40,566 nt of DNA from Amycolatopsis kentuckyensis (GTDB taxonomy: Bacteria; Actinomycetota; Actinomycetes; Mycobacteriales; Pseudonocardiaceae): NCBI RefSeq assembly GCF_002155975.1, contig NZ_MUMI01000060.1, positions 1-40,566 of the forward strand. The letters run 5' to 3'. The notes beneath the pieces are model-generated. The model saw nothing but the letters and a program-made list of their open reading frames with translations, ran no database searches and was not told the origin of the DNA. This document shows, one piece after another, positions 1 to 7,790 of this stretch (position 1 is its first letter; the number at the start of each line of letters is the position of its first letter). The position numbers and the translations under genes were made by a program.

Positions 1-144
1 CGGCGCCGGCGCCGACGTGGTCACCGGATCGTCGTAGTACGTCTCGAGGTTGTTCGGGTCCGGCCCTTCGCAGCCCGTGAGGCCGACCAACGCGACCGCG
101 GCCAACGCGATCGCCTGCCGATGACGCACCGCGGCTCCTGTCAT
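1..144 (-). CDS. Putative lipoprotein, N-terminal part (cut by window edge)
   Basis: Only the first 48 codons are inside the window; the rest lies beyond the left edge. The visible protein begins MTGAAVRHRQ, continues with a short Ala/Val/Leu-rich hydrophobic stretch and reaches a lipobox LTGC with the lipidated Cys at residue 25. After that come acidic and Pro/Ala-rich residues, as expected for a linker just outside the membrane. This is a typical type II signal peptide, so the product should be exported and anchored to the outer face of the cytoplasmic membrane. A GTG five codons further in is an alternative start that still keeps the signal peptide. The gene lies 35 bp upstream of the end of the aldo/keto reductase gene, on the same strand. 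Function unknown. Confidence 0.7.
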   Translation of the reverse strand, partial: MTGAAVRHRQAIALAAVALVGLTGCEGPDPNNLETYYDDPVTTSAPAP

Positions 145-179
145 CCGGTTCTCGTGCTTGCGCAGAGTAGTGCAGCGCC

Positions 180-1115
180 TCAGTCCCACCGCAACGAGGA
201 CCGGTGTCGCCAGTACTGCTCCGGATCCTCCGCCAGGGCCCCGAGTGCTGCCTCCTCTTCCGCGCTCGGCGAGAGCTGGGCACCCCGCAGGTTCGCCGCC
301 AGCTGCGCCGGGCTCGCCGGGCCGATGACCACCCGGTCCACCCAGTCGTTGGCCAGCACCGCGGCCACCGCGACCGCGTCCGGCCCGGTCCCGTGCGCGG
401 CCGCGATCTCGCGCACCGCGGCCGGCGCTTCCACCGCCAGCCTGCCGTTGGCCAGGGTTTCCTTGACCAGCACCCGGTTCCCGGCCGCGTGCGCGGCGGC
501 CAGGGCCGGCCCCGCGGACGGTTCCAGGACGTTCCACGTCGACTGCACCGCCGAAAACACCGGCCGCCCGGCCACTTCCAGCGCGAACGCCCGCTCGATC
601 GCGGCCGCCTGAGCCGGCCCGGACGTCGAAAACCCGACCGCGACCCCGTTCGCGGACAGCTCCGCGAGCGCTTCGAGCAACGGCTCGTCGGTGAACAGCG
701 GACTGTCCACAGTGAGCGAATGGACCTGGTAGAGCCCGACCCGATCCCCCAGCAGCGCCAGGGTTTCCGGCCACTGGGCCGCGAACCGCGCCGCCGAGTG
801 CTCCTTCACCTCGTGGACGTCGGCGTCGAGCCGCCACTCCCCGACGTAGGAGTAGCCCCACTTGCTGGAGATCTCGATCCCCCGGTGGCCGCGCTCGGCG
901 AGCCAGCCGGCCAGGAACTCCTCGGAGCGCCCGTAGGAGCGGGCGACGTCGACGTGCCGGATGCCCGCGGCGTACGCGTCGTCGAGCACCGCGAACGTCG
1001 CCGCGCGCATCGAAGCGACGTCCCGCACCGGCGGCAACGCCCCTTCGCTGCCCAGGTTGATGTACGCGGGGCGGCCCAGTGCCGCCAGGCCGAGCGCGAT
1101 GCGGTCCACGCTCAT
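180..1115 (-). CDS. Aldo/keto reductase
   Basis: A 311-residue aldo/keto reductase, probably a cytosolic NADPH-dependent carbonyl reductase of unknown substrate. The catalytic tetrad is visible: Asp56 and Tyr61 in HVDVARSYG, Lys85 in EISSKWGY and His132 in LYQVHSLT. The length fits the (beta/alpha)8 barrel family. Its ATG overlaps the stop codon of the small upstream gene (ATGA, 1112-1115), so the two are very likely translationally coupled. The transcript should start at the palindromic promoter at 1456-1471. The open frame extends further upstream, but that part reads in a shadow frame of the neighbouring gene and looks non-coding. Function class is firm; substrate is not inferable. Confidence 0.92.
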   Translation of the reverse strand: MSVDRIALGLAALGRPAYINLGSEGALPPVRDVASMRAATFAVLDDAYAAGIRHVDVARSYGRSEEFLAGWLAERGHRGIEISSKWGYSYVGEWRLDADVHEVKEHSAARFAAQWPETLALLGDRVGLYQVHSLTVDSPLFTDEPLLEALAELSANGVAVGFSTSGPAQAAAIERAFALEVAGRPVFSAVQSTWNVLEPSAGPALAAAHAAGNRVLVKETLANGRLAVEAPAAVREIAAAHGTGPDAVAVAAVLANDWVDRVVIGPASPAQLAANLRGAQLSPSAEEEAALGALAEDPEQYWRHRSSLRWD

Positions 1116-1453
1116 GCCGTCTGCTTGTGCCGCAGGATGGCCAGCCACTGACCCGCGGTCTGCGCCTGGCGGTGCAGCTTCTCGAGGCGCGCCGCCGGGG
1201 CCCGCACGTAGCCCTTGCCGAAGACGGGCGCGATCTGACGCAGGCTCGCGCCGCCTTCGCGGGCCGCGAGCAGCAGCCAGTCCGAGGCGTCGGCGCAGGC
1301 CGCGGACGCGCGGCGCAGCTCGCCGAGCAGGTCGATGAGTTCCTGGGCGCCCACCTCCCCCGCTTCGACGGCGGCGGCCGTCGTCTCCAGCCAGGCCAGG
1401 ACGTCGGCTTCGGTGATCGGTGCGCGGGGCCGGGTTTCTTCGGTCACGACCAC
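1112..1453 (-). CDS. Small helical protein, possibly DNA-binding
   Basis: A 113-residue, largely alpha-helical protein of unknown family. The C-terminal half (about residues 68-105, around SLRQIAPVFGKGYVRAP) has the hydrophobic spacing of a helix-turn-helix, so a regulator or sigma-like DNA-binding fold is possible but unproven. The start is GTG at 1453, only 2 nt downstream of the palindrome 1456-1471; a TATAAC -10 box inside that palindrome would give an essentially leaderless mRNA. The stop codon overlaps the start of the aldo/keto reductase gene, making a two-gene operon. It is divergent from the ArsR-like gene. Coding status is supported by the coupling and by clean high-GC codon use. 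Confidence 0.7.
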   Translation of the reverse strand: MVVTEETRPRAPITEADVLAWLETTAAAVEAGEVGAQELIDLLGELRRASAACADASDWLLLAAREGGASLRQIAPVFGKGYVRAPAARLEKLHRQAQTAGQWLAILRHKQTA

Positions 1454-1455
1454 GA

Positions 1456-1471
1456 GTATAGGTCGTTATAC
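1456..1471. promoter_or_regulatory. 16-bp palindromic operator/promoter, copy 1
   Basis: The sequence GTATAGGTCGTTATAC has 5-bp perfect arms (GTATA/TATAC). On the minus strand it contains TATAAC ending about 11 nt before the GTG at 1453. On the plus strand TTATAC could be the -10 box of the ArsR-like gene. An identical 16-mer occurs at 3621-3636. Its central place in a divergent promoter next to an ArsR-type regulator suggests that regulator's operator; this is an inference. Confidence 0.7.
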
Positions 1472-1505
1472 GCGCGGCGCCGGGGTGTACACGCCGGGAG
1501 CGGTT

Positions 1506-1862
1506 ATGCTGATCTCGAAGCTCATGACCACACACACCGAACCCGGATCCGACGTCGAGCAGCTGCTCGACGTGTTCAAGGCGCTCGCGAACCCGGTGCG
1601 GCTGCAGGTGCTGCGGTGGCTGCGGGAGCCGGTGCGGCACTTCCCGGTCGAGCGGGCGATCGCCGATCCGGTCGAGGTCGGCGTGTGCGTGACGCACATC
1701 CAGGAGAAGACCGGGCTCGCACAGTCGACGGTCTCGGCGTACATGGCCGAGCTGCAGCGCGCCGGGCTGGTCCGGGCGACGCGCGTCGGCAAGTGGACGC
1801 ACTACAAGCGGGACGAAGCCCGGATCGCCGAGCTCGTCGCCACCCTCGGCCACACCCTCTGA
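1506..1862 (+). CDS. ArsR-type winged-helix transcriptional regulator
   Basis: A 118-residue winged-helix repressor. It shows the ArsR hallmarks LLDVFKALANPVRLQVL (helices 1-2) and a recognition region EKTGLAQSTVSAYMAELQRAGLV, followed by a wing and GKWTHYKRDE. A Cys lies before the recognition helix (VGVCVTHIQ), but there is no CxC metal box, so a metal sensor is not indicated. The start at 1506 is chosen because GGGAG lies 6 nt upstream and TTATAC inside the palindrome is correctly placed as a -10 box; ATG at 1524 is the alternative. The next gene is the LLM oxidoreductase, 68 bp downstream. It probably autoregulates through the palindrome and may also control the second copy at 3621-3636. 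Confidence 0.88.
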   Translation: MLISKLMTTHTEPGSDVEQLLDVFKALANPVRLQVLRWLREPVRHFPVERAIADPVEVGVCVTHIQEKTGLAQSTVSAYMAELQRAGLVRATRVGKWTHYKRDEARIAELVATLGHTL

Positions 1863-1903
1863 CCAGCCCCTCCCCCGGCACAGCCACCCCCGCCACCCCT
1901 TCA

Positions 1904-1928
1904 TATCGAAAATCTGCGATACTTCGAT
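1904..1928. promoter_or_regulatory. Dyad upstream of the LLM oxidoreductase
   Basis: Two nested inverted repeats lie just before the oxidoreductase start: TATCG-N8-CGATA (1904-1921) and ATCGAA-N12-TTCGAT (1905-1928). The stretch is unusually AT-rich for this chromosome. It looks like a promoter with an operator, of a different sequence from the 16-bp palindromes on either side. The binding protein is unknown. Confidence 0.5.
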
Positions 1929-1930
1929 TT

Positions 1931-2806
1931 ATGGGTATGATCGAGAACATGCGGCTCGGCCGCTACGGGATCTGGACGTTCGACTTCGAGGGCCAGCCGG
2001 CCGCCCTGATCCGGGACTCGGTGCAGGAGCTGGAAGAACTCGGCTGGCCGGCGATCTGGATCCCGGAGACCGAGGGACGGGAGGCCCTGACGCACGCCGG
2101 ATTCCTGCTCTCCGCCACCGAACGCCTCACCGTCGTCAACGGCATCGCGCAGATCTGGTCCCGCGAGGCCCGGTGGACCCACGCAGCGGCCCTGCTGCTG
2201 GCCGACGCCTACCCGGACCGCCACCTGCTGGGCCTGGGGTTCGGCGCCGGAAAGCCCGGCGCGAAGCCGCTCCGGGCGATGAACGACTACCTCGACGCCC
2301 TGGACGCCGCCCCGAAGGTCGCCCCGGCACCCTCCTCACCGATGCGACGGCTGCTCGCGGCGTACGGCCCGAAGATGCTGGAGCTGGCCCGCGACCGGTC
2401 GGCGGGCGCGCACACCTACCACGTGACGCCGGAGCACACGGCCCAGGCGCGGGAAATCCTCGGAGCGGAACCGTTCCTCGGCGTCGAGCACGCGGTGCTG
2501 TTCGAGACGGACGCGGCCCAGGCGCGCGAGATCGCCCGCAAGCACCTGCACCCGTACCTCACCACGCCGTACAACATCGCGAAGTTCCTCCGGCTCGGCT
2601 ATTCGCCAGAAGAGATCGACGGTGCCGGCGACCGGCTCGTCGACGACCTCGTGTTCTGGGGCGACCTCGAGACGATCACGGCGAAGCTGCAGGCGCACCT
2701 CGACGCGGGCGCCGACCACGTCGGCGTCCAGGTCATCGGCGTCGAGCCGGGCACCTCGGCCATGCCGCACTGGCGCCGGCTGGCCGAGGCGCTGCTACCC
2801 GCGTAG
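1931..2806 (+). CDS. LLM-class F420-dependent oxidoreductase (MSMEG_4141-like)
   Basis: A 291-residue luciferase-like TIM-barrel protein. The N-terminal segment GRYGIWTFDFEGQPAALIRD, the ELGWPAIWIPE strand and the RHLLGLGFG region match the actinobacterial F420-dependent LLM family known as MSMEG_4141. Such enzymes transfer hydride between F420H2 and an organic substrate in the cytosol; the substrate here is unknown. Three in-frame ATGs (1931, 1937, 1949) compete and none has a good ribosome site; the first is reported. The last 12 bp overlap the convergent DUF3626-like gene. It lies directly downstream of the ArsR-like regulator and behind its own dyad, so it is probably inducible. Confidence 0.85.
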   Translation: MGMIENMRLGRYGIWTFDFEGQPAALIRDSVQELEELGWPAIWIPETEGREALTHAGFLLSATERLTVVNGIAQIWSREARWTHAAALLLADAYPDRHLLGLGFGAGKPGAKPLRAMNDYLDALDAAPKVAPAPSSPMRRLLAAYGPKMLELARDRSAGAHTYHVTPEHTAQAREILGAEPFLGVEHAVLFETDAAQAREIARKHLHPYLTTPYNIAKFLRLGYSPEEIDGAGDRLVDDLVFWGDLETITAKLQAHLDAGADHVGVQVIGVEPGTSAMPHWRRLAEALLPA

Positions 2807-3619
2807 GCCGAACCGCGCGGTGCAGTGCCACACCCGCTTGAGCACCTGGGGGTCGTGCCGGCCGGCGCGGACGGCGTCCCCGATGACGCGGGCGTCCAGC
2901 CACCCGTCCTCGGCGATGTCTTCGCCGGCCCGCACGGCGTCCTCGCCGCGGTAGTCCGCGTGCTCGGCGAGCGTCGTCACGGAGAGCCGGAACCCGTGGT
3001 GCCAGAAGGTCGGGAAGCGGAACTCCGCGGCCGCCGCTTCGACGTCGGTGCCCCGGAAGGAGGGGTCCAGCACCAGGGCCGCGACGTCGCCCGGCAGCCG
3101 GAGCGGGCCGTGGACGTGGGCTTCGATGTAGTCGTCGAGTTCGTCGGGCGCGTCCGCTTCGACGAGGGGGATCAGCGGCATGTGCGCGAGCGTGCCGAAG
3201 TGCGCCGGCTCCGCGAAGCTGTCCGGGTAGCAGAAGGTCGTGCGGGCCAGCACCTCGCGCTTGAGCCGGAAGTGCGCCGAACCGAACCGCACCGAGCCCC
3301 CGGCCGCCCGGCGGCGGTGGTCGAGCGAGCCGTACTTCGGGCGGGCGGACGGCGGCAGCTCGTCGTAGACACCGCCGAACATCCGGTGCTCCCAGCGCCA
3401 CCGGTCCCCGCCCGGGTGCGCGGTCAGGCCGCCGTTGCCCGTGCCCGTCTCGAACTGGGAGCGGTAGACCCCGTCGGTCAGCCAGTGCCGCAGCAGCGGC
3501 ACCGACCCGACCAGCCGATCCGGATGGAAGTGGATCGTGACCTCCAGCCCCTCCGGCAGCGGCGGCCCCTCGGCCCGGGCCGCGACGTAGTCGACCGCTG
3601 CCTGCCATTCCCGTCCCAT
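2795..3619 (-). CDS. DUF3626-like protein
   Basis: A 274-residue protein that I recognise as DUF3626-like, from IHFHPDR near the N-terminus, GNGGLTAHPGGDRWRWE, FGGVYD, RPKYGSL, RFGSAHFRL and the His-rich FPTFWHHGFRL. The conserved His, Asp and Arg residues suggest an enzyme, possibly metal-dependent, but no reaction is established. There is no signal peptide or membrane segment. The ATG at 3619 is 1 nt from the palindrome 3621-3636, whose TATAAC -10 box would give an almost leaderless mRNA. It overlaps the convergent LLM gene by 12 bp and is divergent from the EamA transporter. Confidence 0.8.
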   Translation of the reverse strand: MGREWQAAVDYVAARAEGPPLPEGLEVTIHFHPDRLVGSVPLLRHWLTDGVYRSQFETGTGNGGLTAHPGGDRWRWEHRMFGGVYDELPPSARPKYGSLDHRRRAAGGSVRFGSAHFRLKREVLARTTFCYPDSFAEPAHFGTLAHMPLIPLVEADAPDELDDYIEAHVHGPLRLPGDVAALVLDPSFRGTDVEAAAAEFRFPTFWHHGFRLSVTTLAEHADYRGEDAVRAGEDIAEDGWLDARVIGDAVRAGRHDPQVLKRVWHCTARFGLRG

Positions 3620-3620
3620 G

Positions 3621-3636
3621 GTATAGGTCGTTATAC
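3621..3636. promoter_or_regulatory. 16-bp palindromic operator/promoter, copy 2
   Basis: GTATAGGTCGTTATAC, identical base for base to 1456-1471 and in the same position relative to a minus-strand start codon (1 nt away here, 2 nt there). It lies between the divergent DUF3626-like and EamA genes. Promoter-like boxes are present in both directions inside the palindrome. The exact repeat 2.2 kb apart strongly suggests a shared regulator. Confidence 0.7.
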
Positions 3637-3695
3637 ACAACACGGCGTCGGAAAACCACTGGCTTCGCGGCCCGTCCGCCGGTTTGACTGCGGCC

Positions 3696-4613
3696 ATGCG
3701 ACTGGCGGAGTTCGGGGTCACGGTGCGGTTCGCGCTGCTGGCGATCGTGTGGGGTGCGAGTTTCCTGTTCATCAAGGTGGGGCTCGGCGGGCTCTCCCCC
3801 GGCCAGGTGGCGCTCGCCCGCGTCGCGCTGGGGGCGCTGGCGCTGGCCGTGCTCCTGGTGGTGCGCCGGCGGCCGCTCCCGCGTGATCCGGTGCTGTGGG
3901 GGCACCTCGCGGTCGTGTCGGTGCTGCTGTGCGTCGTTCCGTTCCTGCTGTTCTCGTGGGCGGAACAGTACATTTCGTCCGGGCTGGCGAGCATCTTCAA
4001 CGCGACGACGCCGCTGGTCACGATGCTGCTGGCGGCCGCCGCGCTGCCCGAGGAGCGGTTCACGCCGCCGCGGGTGCTCGGGCTGCTGCTCGGGTTCGCC
4101 GGGGTGCTCACGATCGTCGGGGTGTGGCACGGCATCGACGTGTCCCACCAGCTGACGGCCCAGCTCGCCTGCCTCGGCGCGACGACGTGCTACGGCGCGT
4201 GTTTCGTCTACCTGCGCCGGTTCGTCTCACCCCGTGGGACGGATCCGGTGGTCGTCGCGTTCGGGCAGACGGCGTCGGCGACGGTGATCCTCGGCCTGCT
4301 GACCCCGGTGATCGCGGCGACACCGGTGCACCTCGACCCGGCGGTGGTGGCGAGCATGGTCGCCCTCGGCGTCTTCGGCACCGGTATCGCGTACGCCTGG
4401 AACACCCGGATCATCGCGGCGTGGGGCGCGGCCAACGCCTCCGCGGTGACGTACCTGACGCCGGTGGTGGGCGTGCTGCTCGGCGTGCTCGTGCTGGGTG
4501 AGCCGGTGAGCTGGAACCAGCCGGCCGGGGCGCTGCTCGTCGTGCTGGGGATCCTCGCCGCCCACGGGCGGGTGCGCCTGCGCAGGAGAGAACCCGAGCT
4601 CGTCCGGAGCTAG
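3696..4613 (+). CDS. EamA/DMT-family transporter
   Basis: A 305-residue integral membrane protein of the drug/metabolite transporter superfamily. It has two EamA repeats with about ten hydrophobic helices in all, beginning RFALLAIVWGASFLFIKVGLG, with a second-half repeat ending in YLTPVVGVLLGVLVLGEP, the usual EamA C-terminal signature. Such proteins export small metabolites, amino acids or drugs across the cytoplasmic membrane. ATG 3696 is chosen over the in-frame TTG at 3684; no strong ribosome site is seen for either. It is divergent from the DUF3626-like gene and shares palindrome copy 2. It ends at the bidirectional hairpin before arc. Confidence 0.9.
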   Translation: MRLAEFGVTVRFALLAIVWGASFLFIKVGLGGLSPGQVALARVALGALALAVLLVVRRRPLPRDPVLWGHLAVVSVLLCVVPFLLFSWAEQYISSGLASIFNATTPLVTMLLAAAALPEERFTPPRVLGLLLGFAGVLTIVGVWHGIDVSHQLTAQLACLGATTCYGACFVYLRRFVSPRGTDPVVVAFGQTASATVILGLLTPVIAATPVHLDPAVVASMVALGVFGTGIAYAWNTRIIAAWGAANASAVTYLTPVVGVLLGVLVLGEPVSWNQPAGALLVVLGILAAHGRVRLRRREPELVRS

Positions 4614-4658
4614 ACACGCCGGTGGGGCGGCCACCGAAGTGACCGCCCCACCGCGTGT
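4614..4658. terminator. Bidirectional hairpin terminator between EamA gene and arc
   Basis: An interrupted long stem: ACACGC and GGTGGGGCGG on the left pair with CCGCCCCACC and GCGTGT on the right, with a few unpaired bases. It begins right after the EamA stop codon and ends 5 bp before the arc stop codon, as expected for a shared terminator of convergent genes. There is no T-run, which is usual in actinomycetes. Confidence 0.75.
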
Positions 4659-4663
4659 TCGGG

Positions 4664-6466
4664 TTACAGGTACTGACCGGTGTTCGTGGCGGTGTCGATC
4701 GCCCGCCCCGAGTCCTGGTTCTTGCCGGTGACGAGCGTGCGGATGTAGACGATCCGCTCGCCCTTCTTGCCGGAGATCCGGGCCCAGTCGTCCGGGTTGG
4801 TGGTATTGGGCAGGTCCTCGTTCTCCGCGAACTCGTCGACGATCGCGTCGAGCAGGTGCTGCACGCGGAGACCCGGCTGCTTGGTCTCCAGCACCGACTT
4901 GATCGCCGACTTCTTCGCCCGGTCCACGATGTTCTGGATCATCGCGCCCGAGTTGAAGTCGCGGAAGTACAGGACTTCCTTGTCCCCGTTGGCGTAGGTC
5001 ACCTCGAGGAACCGGTTCTCGTCGCTCTCCTCGTACATCCGCTCGACGGTGTGCTGGATCATCGCGTCGAACGTCGCCTTCGGGTCCCCGCCGAACTCGG
5101 CGAGGTCGTCGGCGTGGATCGGCAGGCCTTCGGCCAGGTACTTGGAGAAGATGTCCTTCGCGCCTTCGGCGTCCGGACGCTCGATCTTGATCTTGACGTC
5201 GAGCCGGCCCGGCCGCAGGATCGCCGGGTCGATCATGTCTTCGCGGTTGGAGGCGCCGATGACGATGACGTTCTCCAGGCCTTCGACACCGTCGATCTCC
5301 GACAGCAGCTGCGGCACGATCGTGGTCTCCACGTCGGACGACACGCCCGACCCACGGGTCCGGAAGATCGAGTCCATCTCGTCGAAGAACACGATCACCG
5401 GGGTGCCCTCGGAGGCCTTCTCCCGCGCCCGCTGGAAGATCAGGCGGATGTGCCGCTCGGTCTCCCCGACGAACTTGTTGAGCAGCTCGGGACCCTTGAT
5501 GTTCAGGAAGTAGGACTTCCCGTCCTCGTTGTCGCCCCGTGCCGCCGCCACCTTCTTGGCCAGCGAGTTCGCCACCGCCTTGGCGATGAGCGTCTTGCCG
5601 CAGCCCGGCGGGCCGTAGAGCAGGACACCCTTGGGCGGCCGCAGCTGGTACTCCTGGTACAGGTCGGCGTGCAGGAACGGCAGCTCGACCGCGTCCCTGA
5701 TCTGCTCGATCTGCCGGGTGAGGCCACCGATGTCCTCGTAGCGGACGTCGGGCACCTCCTCCAGCACCAGGTCCTCGACCTCCGCCTTCGGCACGCGCTC
5801 GTACGCGTAGCCGGCCTTGGAGTCGACCAGCAGCGAGTCGCCCGGCTTGAGCGGCTGCTCGGCCAGCAGGTCGGAGAGCAGGACCACCCGCTCTTCGTCC
5901 GCGTGCCCGACCACCAGCGCACGGGGGCTGCCGCCCTCGACGTCGGCGGCGAGCACCTCACGCAGCGCGCACACCTCACCGGTGCGTTCGAAACCGCCGC
6001 CCTCGACCACGGTGAGCGCCTCGTTGAGCCGCAGCGCCTGGCCGCGGCGCAGGGACGAGATCTCGACCGCGGGCGAAACCGACACCCGCATCTTCCGGCC
6101 GGCCGTGAAGACGTCCACCGTGTTGTCCTCGTAGGCCTCGACGAAGACGCCGTACCCGGACGGTGGCTGGGCCAGCCTGTCGACCTCTTCGCGGAGAGCG
6201 AGGAGCTGTCCTCGCGCTTCGCGCAGGGTTTCGACCAGTTTCGTGTTGCGCTCGGTGAGCTGGCTCACCCTTTCCGAGGCCTCGGCGAGCCGCTGTTCGA
6301 GAACGCGGTTCTGCCGTGGCGAGTCCGTCAGTTTGCGGCGCAGCAGCGCCACTTCTTCCTCGAGAAAACGGATCTGCCGAGCCTGCTCGTCCGCCGTCGT
6401 CCCAGCTCCGGATGTTGCTGAAGGGTCGGCCTCCTCGCGCCGACCTCCGGGAAGGTCATGATGCAT
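4664..6466 (-). CDS. arc: Proteasome-associated AAA ATPase ARC/Mpa
   Basis: A 600-residue ring ATPase that recognises pupylated proteins, unfolds them and feeds them to the 20S proteasome in the cytosol. Order of parts: N-terminal coiled coil (about 28-100) that binds Pup; two OB-type domains (about 101-240); AAA domain with Walker A GPPGCGKT at 285-292 and Walker B FFDEMDS at 360-366; C-terminal tail ending GQYL, with the penultimate Tyr that docks on the proteasome. Length is close to M. tuberculosis Mpa (609 residues). The start is firm: a strong GAGGAGG lies a few bases upstream of the ATG at 6466. Unlike the mycobacterial locus, no dop-pup-prcBA genes follow within the 4.6 kb visible downstream. 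Confidence 0.97.
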   Translation of the reverse strand: MHHDLPGGRREEADPSATSGAGTTADEQARQIRFLEEEVALLRRKLTDSPRQNRVLEQRLAEASERVSQLTERNTKLVETLREARGQLLALREEVDRLAQPPSGYGVFVEAYEDNTVDVFTAGRKMRVSVSPAVEISSLRRGQALRLNEALTVVEGGGFERTGEVCALREVLAADVEGGSPRALVVGHADEERVVLLSDLLAEQPLKPGDSLLVDSKAGYAYERVPKAEVEDLVLEEVPDVRYEDIGGLTRQIEQIRDAVELPFLHADLYQEYQLRPPKGVLLYGPPGCGKTLIAKAVANSLAKKVAAARGDNEDGKSYFLNIKGPELLNKFVGETERHIRLIFQRAREKASEGTPVIVFFDEMDSIFRTRGSGVSSDVETTIVPQLLSEIDGVEGLENVIVIGASNREDMIDPAILRPGRLDVKIKIERPDAEGAKDIFSKYLAEGLPIHADDLAEFGGDPKATFDAMIQHTVERMYEESDENRFLEVTYANGDKEVLYFRDFNSGAMIQNIVDRAKKSAIKSVLETKQPGLRVQHLLDAIVDEFAENEDLPNTTNPDDWARISGKKGERIVYIRTLVTGKNQDSGRAIDTATNTGQYL

Positions 6467-6832
6467 CGGGCACCTCCTCGGAGTGCTTTTCATTCCACGG
6501 TACCGGCGATCACCGACAAGAAAAGGCCTTTCCGGATCACAAGATCGGCGCGTCGCGGTTCGCCCACCCCCTCCAGCACGGACATTCCCGCAGCGCAAGC
6601 GGCCATTTCGGTGCCGTGGCGCCGGTGTGTCGCGGGTTCGTCCGGGCCGGGACGAAGCAAGCACGTCGGGAGTACCCCGCCCGCGAGACGGCCAACCACC
6701 GCCCGGGATCCGGGCAATTCCGACCAGTTCCGCCCTAACCGCGCGGCGGCCCGGCCCGGTGGCTAGCATCGGGCGACGCTGTACCGGCCGCGACGGCCGG
6801 GCGCCACCGAAGACCGCTAGGGGGCACCACTC
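6467..6832. other. 366-bp divergent intergenic region between arc and the QGY-repeat gene
   Basis: No convincing gene is present. The arc-proximal end holds the GAGGAGG ribosome site (about 6473-6481) and a relatively AT-rich patch (6485-6545) that probably contains the arc promoter. On the other side, TAGCAT at 6764-6769 is a plausible -10 box for the QGY-repeat gene, giving a leader of about 57 nt. A 75-codon minus-strand frame at 6490-6717 lacks a ribosome site and recognisable content. Confidence 0.45.
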
Positions 6833-7777
6833 ATGACCTACCCGCCGCAGCAACCGGGCGGCTACGGCCAGCAGCCCGGGCCGTACGGCCAGCCCCAGCA
6901 GGGCGGCTACCCCCAGAGCGGCCCCCAGCCCCAGCCCGGCTACGGCGGGACCCAGCAGTACGGCCAGCCCGGCGGGTACGACGGCACGCAGCAGTACGGG
7001 CAGCCCGGCGGGTACGACGGCACGCAGCAGTACGGCCAGCCCGGCGGAACCCAGCAGTACGGGCAGGGCGGCTACGACGGCACCCAGCAGTACGGGCAGG
7101 GCGGCTACCAGCCCCAGACCGGCCCTCAGCCCCAGCAGGGCTACCCGCAGTATGGCCAGCAGGACCAGTGGGGCCAGCAGCAGCCTCAGTCCTTCGGCGG
7201 CTACGACTCCTACGGCGGCTTCGGCGAAGCGCCCCCGCCCCCGAAGAAGAAAACCGGCCTGATCGTCGGCATCGCCGTGGCCGCGGTGGTGCTCGTCGGC
7301 GGCGGCGTGACCGCGGTGGTCCTCATGAACCGCGACGACCAGCAGACCGCCGCACCGCCCGCGAGCAGCAGCTCGGCGGCGCCGACCGCGCCCTCGACGG
7401 TGCCGAAGGCGTCCACCCCGAAGCCCCGGAGCACCACGCCGACGAGCCCGACGTCGAAGAGCAGCAAGCCCGCGGGCGGGCCCGCGCCCGGCGGCAAGGC
7501 CAGCTCCCAGGAGCTGTTCGACTCGACCATCTCGGCCTACAACGCCAGCGACGAGACCGCACTCGGCGACACGATCTGCCGCAGCGTCTACGAGGGCACC
7601 ACGGGCGACATCCCGAAGGTCACGGTGAAGCTGACCGGCACCCCGGAGGAAACCGGCGACAAGGCCACGGTCCGCTACTCCGCCACCGACGGCAGCAAGA
7701 CCAAGGTCGGCACGATGACGGCGCAGAAGGAATCCGGGCTCTGGTGCCTGTCCAACGTCAAGGCGGACGGCTCGTGA
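6833..7777 (+). CDS. Membrane protein with Gln/Gly/Tyr-repeat N-terminus
   Basis: A 314-residue protein in three parts. Residues 1-140 are low-complexity and rich in Gln, Gly, Tyr and Pro, with five copies of GTQQYGQ between residues 39 and 89. Residues 141-165 form one transmembrane helix after a KKK stop-transfer motif. Residues 166-225 are a Ser/Thr/Pro-rich linker, then a compact extracytoplasmic domain of about 85 residues with two Cys and the ending GLWCLSNVK. Topology is cytoplasmic repeat region and external C-terminus. Proteins of this layout are common in actinomycetes; none has a well-defined role that I can assign. The following gene encodes a smaller protein whose C-terminal domain looks related. 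Confidence 0.82.
   Translation: MTYPPQQPGGYGQQPGPYGQPQQGGYPQSGPQPQPGYGGTQQYGQPGGYDGTQQYGQPGGYDGTQQYGQPGGTQQYGQGGYDGTQQYGQGGYQPQTGPQPQQGYPQYGQQDQWGQQQPQSFGGYDSYGGFGEAPPPPKKKTGLIVGIAVAAVVLVGGGVTAVVLMNRDDQQTAAPPASSSSAAPTAPSTVPKASTPKPRSTTPTSPTSKSSKPAGGPAPGGKASSQELFDSTISAYNASDETALGDTICRSVYEGTTGDIPKVTVKLTGTPEETGDKATVRYSATDGSKTKVGTMTAQKESGLWCLSNVKADGS
6947..7102 (+). repeat. In-frame tandem repeat coding GTQQYGQ(P/G)G(GYD)
   Basis: Five near-identical copies of a codon block for GTQQYGQ, most spaced 36 bp apart (27 and 33 bp where the GYD part is lost or altered). The bases are nearly as conserved as the residues, which suggests recent expansion or contraction by slippage. Copy number may vary between strains. 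Confidence 0.85.
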
Positions 7778-7790
7778 GCACCCGGCGGCG

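Noticed and set aside
4655..6421. 588-codon plus-strand frame antisense to arc
   Set aside because: Shadow of arc; the translation is a Val/Leu/Asp/Arg/His-rich low-complexity chain without motifs.
6490..6717. 75-codon minus-strand frame upstream of arc
   Set aside because: No ribosome site or known features, and it lies in the presumed arc promoter region.
6947..7102. CRISPR-like repeat array
   Set aside because: The repeats are in-frame coding copies of GTQQYGQ without unique spacers of constant length, and no cas genes are present.
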